From the NCBI RefSeq assembly GCF_030811595.1, contig NZ_JAUSRB010000002.1, forward strand, positions 1,922,001 to 1,986,000: a DNA stretch of 64,000 nt, read 5' to 3'. The notes below the pieces were generated by a model that was not told the DNA's origin, searched no databases, and saw only the letters and a program-made list of their open reading frames with translations. The stretch comes from Streptosporangium brasiliense. GTDB lineage: Bacteria; Actinomycetota; Actinomycetes; Streptosporangiales; Streptosporangiaceae. Numbering within the stretch: position 1 is the first letter of the stretch; each line of letters opens with the position of its first letter. Positions 59,116-64,000 of this stretch are shown one piece after another. The position numbers were made by a program, and so were the translations under genes.

Positions 59116-60732
59116 TCACGCCACCAGGTGCTGCTCGGCCAGCTCGGTCAGTCTCACGGTGTAGAGGCCGCCGCGCTCGACCTTCACGTCGGTCACCTTG
59201 AGCTGCGTGCCGGGGGCGAGGATGAACTCCTCCTCACCGGTGAACGCGGAGAAGCTGCGGATGCCGACGGCCCGCACGGGGAGCACCTCGAAGAGCGTCC
59301 GCTTGCCGCGGCGGCCGAGGAAAGCCTGGGCCACGCTGAGCTCCGACGTACACGAGGACACGCCCCACCACGTCACGGTGCGGCCGAGAGGGTACTGCGC
59401 TCGCAGGTCCAGCGACACCCCGCGCCACAGCGACTCCTTGCGGGCCGGCAGACGCGACACGGCCGAGAACAAGAGCCGCAGGTACGGGAGGTACGGGACG
59501 ATCCGGGTGCGGTCCGGGTCGCGCAGGGTGGCGTTGATCTGTCGGTAGAACGCCGACTCGCACGTGTAGAGGTAGAGGGCCGCGATCTCGTCGGCGGACA
59601 GGCCGCCGGCCGCGTCACCCGGCTGCTTCTCACCGAACCGGTACGACTGCTCCATGTGCCGGTCGAGACCCGACAGCAGCTTGGCCACCGGGGCGACGGC
59701 CTCGCGGAAGTCCATGAGCGGGGTGTCGAACACGCCGGTGATCGCCGGAAGCTCCAGCCCCTCGTCCTTGACGCCGGCGAGCCGTTCGAGGTAGAGCTTG
59801 TGCAGCTCCATCGTGGAGGCGATGAACGCCCCCATGCGGTCGGCCGTGTCCGCGTCCGTCCCGCCGGTCCGCGCCGCGAGCTCGTTCCACCCCTTGCTGG
59901 GCAGCCAGTCGATCTCGTCGGCCCCGAGCTCCCTGAGTGCCGTGTTCACGGCGTCGAAGTGGTCCCCGTCGCAGAAGATGTCGCCCTGTGCCGCGGGGTT
60001 GGAGTGGTCGATGTGCCGGACCTCCACCTCGGGATACTTCTTCTGGAGCCGGAGTACGACCTCTTTCAGGCTGCGGGCGTGGACTCCCCACCACGCGAAC
60101 ACCACGCCCCGGTCCTGCTCGTCGGCGTTCTGCTTGGCCCTCAGGATCTCCTCGACGAGCTTCTCGACGACCGGCCGCCAGAACGCGGTGTGCCGGTCGG
60201 TGGCCATCGCCCCGTCGCCGCTGGCGGTCAGTGCCGCGTTCAGCAGCAGCACGCCCTGCGTGAGCATCGCCTGGAACCACTCCGGCGGCTGCACGGTGTC
60301 GTGTTCCCTCAGGAGCGCGCGGATGTCGGCGATCGGCGTCTTCTTGGGGATGCCGTGCTTCCACATCGCCGCCGCCTTGATGATGCAGCGGATGGTGATG
60401 ACCTTGCCGAACTGGCTGTCCTTCCAGTCGTGGAAGGCGTTGTCGAACATGGCGATGCCGGTGGCGCTCTCAGCCCGCGGGTAGGGGTTCTGGCCGAAGA
60501 CGACGACCTTCCACTTGTGCGGAGGGTTGGGCTTGAGCGCCTGGAAGGTCAGTTCTCGGACGGGCACGACCTGCGGGCTGCGGTCCAGGCCGATGAACGT
60601 GGCCGCGGCCGGCTGCGCCTCGATGACCGGCTTCAGGAGCGGCAGCCACGGCTCGCCGCCGCCCTTGAAGAGTTCGGCGAGGGCCAGCGGGTCATTCGGG
60701 CCGGGCGGGGTGGGGGCGTTGTCGTCTCTCAT
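59116..60732 (-). CDS. Uracil-DNA-glycosylase-like domain fused to an ADP-ribosyltransferase domain
   Basis: This is a 538-residue two-domain protein. Residues about 40-275 match family-1 uracil-DNA glycosylase. The water-activating loop is GQNPYP (80-85, with Asn where active enzymes have Asp in GQDPYH), followed by VLLLNAALTA (161-170, the uracil-binding Asn) and RHIDHSNPAAQGDIF (239-253) in place of the HPSPLS leucine-loop motif. Residues about 380-520 form an R-S-ExE ADP-ribosyltransferase: LWRGVS (Arg437), WWGVSSCTS (455-463) and FTGEEEFILAPGT with ExE at 500-502. The helical linker (290-380) has no recognised domain. There is no signal peptide, so it acts in the cytosol. ATG at 60732 has GGAAG seven bases upstream; the open frame further up is only repeat. 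The macro-domain gene is divergent, 391 bp away. Likely role: ADP-ribosylation of nucleic acid or a DNA-bound target, reversed by the macro protein. Confidence 0.85.
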   Translation of the reverse strand: MRDDNAPTPPGPNDPLALAELFKGGGEPWLPLLKPVIEAQPAAATFIGLDRSPQVVPVRELTFQALKPNPPHKWKVVVFGQNPYPRAESATGIAMFDNAFHDWKDSQFGKVITIRCIIKAAAMWKHGIPKKTPIADIRALLREHDTVQPPEWFQAMLTQGVLLLNAALTASGDGAMATDRHTAFWRPVVEKLVEEILRAKQNADEQDRGVVFAWWGVHARSLKEVVLRLQKKYPEVEVRHIDHSNPAAQGDIFCDGDHFDAVNTALRELGADEIDWLPSKGWNELAARTGGTDADTADRMGAFIASTMELHKLYLERLAGVKDEGLELPAITGVFDTPLMDFREAVAPVAKLLSGLDRHMEQSYRFGEKQPGDAAGGLSADEIAALYLYTCESAFYRQINATLRDPDRTRIVPYLPYLRLLFSAVSRLPARKESLWRGVSLDLRAQYPLGRTVTWWGVSSCTSELSVAQAFLGRRGKRTLFEVLPVRAVGIRSFSAFTGEEEFILAPGTQLKVTDVKVERGGLYTVRLTELAEQHLVA

Positions 60733-60943
60733 CGTGAGCTTCCGGATCGGCGGGCCGTACCGGTGACGGCACGGGTGGTTGAGGTGGGGGAATTGTGCCG
60801 TGTGAAGATCCCGAATGCGATCTCGGAGGAGATGTCCTCGGAGAAGATGTCGGAGAACCCGAGAGCCCATCCGCTGGAGTGGGTGGGCTCTCCGGTCGTG
60901 AGCGCCGGTCCGCCGCAGGGCCTGGTCCGCGGGAGGGTTCGAG

Positions 60944-61045
60944 CCCGGACCACCCGGAGTCGGCGCGTCCGTGAGTGTGGAGATCGTTCCCGGACCACCC
61001 GGAGTCGGCGCGTCCGCGAGCGTGCAGATCGTTCCCGGATCTCCG
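60944..61045. repeat. 45-bp tandem repeat in the divergent promoter region
   Basis: Two units (60944-60988 and 60989-61033) begin CCCGGACCACCCGGAGTCGG and end AGATCGTT, with three mismatches. A third, partial unit begins at 61034. They lie between the UDG-ART gene and the macro gene, and could be cooperative binding sites for a regulator, possibly the macro or ART protein itself. Confidence 0.7.
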
Positions 61046-61123
61046 AGCAAGATCCGGTTTGTCGGTGTGGCGCGCTATCTTCGTGGATGCCGGAAACACC
61101 CCTCCCCGCGCCCGGAGTGAGCC

Positions 61124-61822
61124 ATGACCGTCAAGCACGTGAAGCCACTGCTCAAGGTGGTGCTGGTCGACGTCAACGCGGAGGTGGTGCAATCGTGGCG
61201 GGCGGCGTTCGCCGACACCCCCGAGGTCGAGATCTCCAAGGGGTCGATCCTCGACCAGCACGTCGATGCCTGGGTCAGCCCGACCAACTCCCGCGGGCGG
61301 ATGGACGGCGGGGTCGACGCGGTCATCAAGCGATATCTCGGGGCGGGGATCCAACTGCGCGTCCAGCGGGCGATCCGCGATCAGTCCGGAGGGTCGCTGC
61401 CGGTGGGAAGCGCCGTGTGCGTACCGTCCGGGGCGATCAACCCGAAGTTCCTGATCTCGACGCCGACGATGGTGCAGTCGGTGCAGAACGTGAGCGAGAC
61501 GCTGAACGTCGCCCTGGCGTGCGCCGCCGCGTTCCAGGCCATCCACATGCAGAACGAGAAGGAGCCGGGCAGCATCGAGTCGGTGGCGCTGGTCGGCATG
61601 GGCGTGGCGACGGGCGGGGTGCCGCCGCGGGTGTGCGCCAACTTGATGTGGACCGGCTACACCCTGTTCAACGACTACTCCTTCCGGGACTACGACGACC
61701 TGCGGAAGACGGTCCGCGAGCAACTCGACGACCTTGAGAGCCGTCCTGAGGAGCGGGTGCGGATCGAGCCGCCCGCCGACGTGCCGTCCCGCGACGGTCA
61801 CCGGCCCGGCGGATCCCGCTGA
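61124..61822 (+). CDS. Macro-domain protein (putative ADP-ribose eraser)
   Basis: This 232-residue protein opens with KVVLVDVNAEVVQSWRAAFA and VEISKGSILDQHVDAWVSPT. The macro-domain signature is TNSRGRMDGGVDAVIKRYLG (Asn and Gly-rich loop over the distal ribose). Further macro strands are LPVGSAVCVPSGAINPKFLI, STPTMVQSVQNVSETLNVAL and VALVGMGVATGGVPPRVCAN (second Gly loop). Macro domains bind or hydrolyse ADP-ribose adducts. The C-terminal 50 residues are charged and probably flexible. ATG has GGAG six bases upstream. It is divergent from the UDG-ART gene, pairing a writer with a probable eraser. Confidence 0.8.
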   Translation: MTVKHVKPLLKVVLVDVNAEVVQSWRAAFADTPEVEISKGSILDQHVDAWVSPTNSRGRMDGGVDAVIKRYLGAGIQLRVQRAIRDQSGGSLPVGSAVCVPSGAINPKFLISTPTMVQSVQNVSETLNVALACAAAFQAIHMQNEKEPGSIESVALVGMGVATGGVPPRVCANLMWTGYTLFNDYSFRDYDDLRKTVREQLDDLESRPEERVRIEPPADVPSRDGHRPGGSR

Positions 61823-62321
61823 CGCCGTCGCCAGGTGCCGGCCCGCGCCCGCGGGTGCTCAGGGAGCGCGGCTCGGGACGGAGCGGGCCCCGCCCGATCC
61901 GGAACGGCCGGACCCGTGGTCGACCGTGCGTCGCCGCTGATCAGAAAACCGGTTTCCCGCCCATATTGGTTTCAGTACATTCATCATGAAACGCGCTGCC
62001 GCGACGCCGCGGCGCGCACCTTGACGAGTGAGGGGAGTGGGCTGTGCGCTACCGCACCGCTGTGGTCATTCCCCAGTCACGGTACGAGGTGATTCTGGTG
62101 TCTTCGTTGGTCCCCGGTACCGGCTGCGCGGTCGGCACCGGACGTCCGTGACGGACGCCTGATTTCAGCTGCCCGATGTCGGACCAACCGGCCGGGTGTT
62201 TCTCCGACGGGGTCGTCCCGCAGCATGGATCTCTGCGTGGCCTGACCCCAGGTCGTTCCGTCCGGAAATTGCGCTGTCCTGTTCCGATCGTCCCAAGGGC
62301 TGAGAGCTAAGGGCTAAGGGC
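61823..62321. other. Noncoding stretch before the EF-G-like gene
   Basis: No gene is supported. It must hold the promoter and leader of the EF-G-like gene. The short duplication GCTAAGGGCTAAGGGC directly precedes its start codon. Confidence 0.4.
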
Positions 62322-64000
62322 ATGCGTGGCAACCCGCACCGTCATATCACCGACCCGCTGACCGGCATCCGCAATCTGGGCATCCTCGCCCACGTCGACG
62401 CCGGCAAGACCACCATCACCGAACGGATCCTCTACGTCACCGGCACCACGCACAAACGTGGCGAAGTGCATGAGGGGACGACCGTCACCGACTTCGACTC
62501 CCAGGAGCGCGATCGTGGGATCACCATCTTCGCCGCAGCGGTGAGCTGCGTCTGGGACGGTCACCGGATCAACCTCATCGACACCCCGGGCCACGTCGAC
62601 TTCTCCGACGAGGTGGAACGCTCGCTGCGGGTGCTCGACGGCGCGATCGCGGTGTTCGACGGCGTCGCGGGAGTCGAACCGCAGAGCGAGTCGGTGTGGC
62701 GGCAGGCCGACCGGTACGGAGTGCCGCGGATCGCCTTCGTCAACAAGCTGGACCGCGCCGGTGCCGACCTCGACACGGCGGTCGAGTCGATCCGCGAACG
62801 GTTGCGGGTGACCCCTCTGGTGACGCAGCTGCCGATCGGGCGGGAGGACGGGTTCACCGGGGTGGTGGATCTGCTGCGGATGCGGTCGCTGATCTGGGCC
62901 GACGGCGGTGAGACGGGCAGGGACGGGCCGGTGCCGGACGCCCTGCGGGAGGAGGCGCACCGTCGCCGGCGGCTCCTTGAGGAGGTGGTGGCCGGACTGC
63001 ACCCTGTGGCGTTGGAGGAGTTCTGCGCGGAGTCGGCGGTCTCCACCGGGACTCTTGCCGCCGCGCTGCGCGATCTGACCCGTACCGGAGAGGGCGTGGT
63101 GGTGGTGTGCGGATCGGCCTACCGCAACCGCGGGATCGAACCGCTGCTGGAGGCCGTCGTGGCCTACCTGCCCTCGCCGCTGGAGGTGTCGGCGGTACGC
63201 GGCGTCCAGGACGGCACGGTGCGGGAGCGGGCCGCCGACCCGGCGGCGCCGTTCGCCTCGCTGGTCTTCAAGGTGAATTCGACCGCCGCCGGACGGCTGA
63301 CCTACCTGCGCGTGTATTCGGGGACGGTCGAGAAGGGAGACACGGTGCTGGACGCCGGCGCGCGGCGCACCGAGCGGATCGGCCGGATCCTGCGGGTCCA
63401 GGCGGACCGGCACATGGAGGTGGACCGGGCGGTGGCCGGGGACATCGTCGCGGTGGTCGGGCTGAAGGCGGCCCGCGCCGGGGCGACCCTGTGCGCGCCC
63501 GCGGAGCCGTTGGTCCTCGAACCGCCGGTCGTGGCCGATCCGGTGGTCTCCGTGGCGGTCGAGGCCCGCAGGAGCACCGATACCGACCGGCTGGCGTCGG
63601 CGTTGGCGCGGCTGGTCGAGGAGGATCCTTCGCTGGCGGTCCGGACCGACCCCGAGACCGGCCAGACGGTGCTGTCGGGGATGGGCGAGCTGCATCTGGA
63701 GGTCGCGGTGGAGAAGGTCCGTCGCGACCGCGGGCTGGAGGTCAGCGTCGGCCGGCCACAGGTGGCCTACCGGGAGACGGTCGGGCGCGGGGTGTCCGGG
63801 CTGCTGTACCGGCACGTCAAGCAGGACGGCGGCGCCGGCCAGTTCGCCCACGTCGTCCTCGACGTGGAGCCGCTGGAGGCCGTCCCGGACGCCGTCCGTG
63901 CCGACGGCGGCGCGGTGGACTTCGTGTTCCGTTCGACCGTCGTCGGTGGGCGGGTGCCGGGGGAGTACGTCCGGGCGGTGGAAGCCGGTTGCCGGGACGC
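62322..64000 (+). CDS. Elongation factor G-like GTPase, cut by the window end
   Basis: The visible 559 residues cover the GTPase domain and domains II-III, plus the start of IV. G1 is [19 protein letters not shown]2/switch [18 protein letters not shown]3 [20 protein letters not shown] and G4 [13 protein letters not shown]. Domain II runs around [20 protein letters not shown]; domain III has [20 protein letters not shown]. It is not preceded by rpsL/rpsG, so it is probably a second EF-G copy or a ribosome-protection-type relative rather than the primary fusA. ATG at 62322 has AAGGGC upstream. Confidence 0.88.
   Translation, partial: MRGNPHRHITDPLTGIRNLGILAHVDAGKTTITERILYVTGTTHKRGEVHEGTTVTDFDSQERDRGITIFAAAVSCVWDGHRINLIDTPGHVDFSDEVERSLRVLDGAIAVFDGVAGVEPQSESVWRQADRYGVPRIAFVNKLDRAGADLDTAVESIRERLRVTPLVTQLPIGREDGFTGVVDLLRMRSLIWADGGETGRDGPVPDALREEAHRRRRLLEEVVAGLHPVALEEFCAESAVSTGTLAAALRDLTRTGEGVVVVCGSAYRNRGIEPLLEAVVAYLPSPLEVSAVRGVQDGTVRERAADPAAPFASLVFKVNSTAAGRLTYLRVYSGTVEKGDTVLDAGARRTERIGRILRVQADRHMEVDRAVAGDIVAVVGLKAARAGATLCAPAEPLVLEPPVVADPVVSVAVEARRSTDTDRLASALARLVEEDPSLAVRTDPETGQTVLSGMGELHLEVAVEKVRRDRGLEVSVGRPQVAYRETVGRGVSGLLYRHVKQDGGAGQFAHVVLDVEPLEAVPDAVRADGGAVDFVFRSTVVGGRVPGEYVRAVEAGCRD

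Noticed and set aside
18566-61045. CRISPR array
   Set aside because: All tandem repeats are contiguous or have degenerate units without unique spacers, and no cas gene is present.
60733-61050. N-terminal extension of the UDG-ART protein
   Set aside because: The longer frame is made of the 45-bp tandem repeat and Pro/Arg-rich sequence. ATG 60732 has a good ribosome binding site and begins the conserved part.

Overview
The window is high-GC, tightly packed DNA. It is rich in ECF/SigE-type sigma factors, uses GTG and TTG starts, and encodes secreted Ser-protease, collagen-like and phytase-like proteins and tRNA-targeted integrases. This fits a filamentous actinomycete, probably of the Streptosporangiales type; the genus is an inference from gene style, not a database match.

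Layout. 1-3.2 kb: backbone genes (a hypothetical protein cut by the window edge, a sigma factor, divergent MarR and YceI), then a cluster of DnaA-box-like 9-mers before tRNA-Ser(GCT). 3.4-11.6 kb: accessory DNA piled onto the tRNA-Ser 3' end. The 49-bp tRNA end is repeated at 8.9 kb, and each copy is followed by a decayed tyrosine integrase. Between and beyond them lie an ECF sigma/CU044_5270 pair, orphan polymorphic-toxin-type immunity genes (one frameshifted, one fused to an IS30 fragment), a small DUF protein and a noncoding module present three times. 11.7-25.3 kb: backbone metabolism and regulation (lipoprotein, PLP lyase, CGNR regulator with a divergent hydrolase, HPP protein, collagen-like protein, esterase-like phytase, two tandem paralogous SigE-sigma/membrane-partner pairs, MaoC hydratase, two-component system).

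26.0-34.6 kb: a second island bounded by 45-bp repeats of the tRNA-Arg(ACG) 3' end, holding a dead IS630 copy, an MccF-like S66 peptidase, a sigma/LuxR fragment junction, a large S8 protease and an RDD protein. 34.8-46.8 kb: small unknown genes, a recent IS4-type insertion with a 10-bp target duplication, an NTF2/epoxide-hydrolase pair, a P-loop kinase-like protein and at least four decayed integrases.

46.8-54.3 kb: a compact seven-gene operon for N-acetylglucosamine/chitobiose use (GH4 glycosidase, BadF-type sugar kinase, NgcEFG-like ABC importer, ROK regulator, PIG-L deacetylase), with a perfect palindrome in front. 54.3-59 kb: DUF6461-like, a secreted double FtsX-ectodomain protein, a secreted unknown protein, an AraC regulator and a RibD/DHFR-like reductase.

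59.1-61.8 kb holds the most striking locus. A 538-residue protein joins a uracil-DNA-glycosylase-like domain (catalytic Asp replaced by Asn) to an R-S-ExE ADP-ribosyltransferase domain. It is divergent from a macro-domain protein, and the two share a 390-bp intergenic region with a 45-bp tandem repeat. By analogy with DarT/DarG this could be a DNA- or nucleic-acid-directed ADP-ribosylation toxin (or phage-defence effector) with its eraser. The window ends inside an EF-G-like gene.
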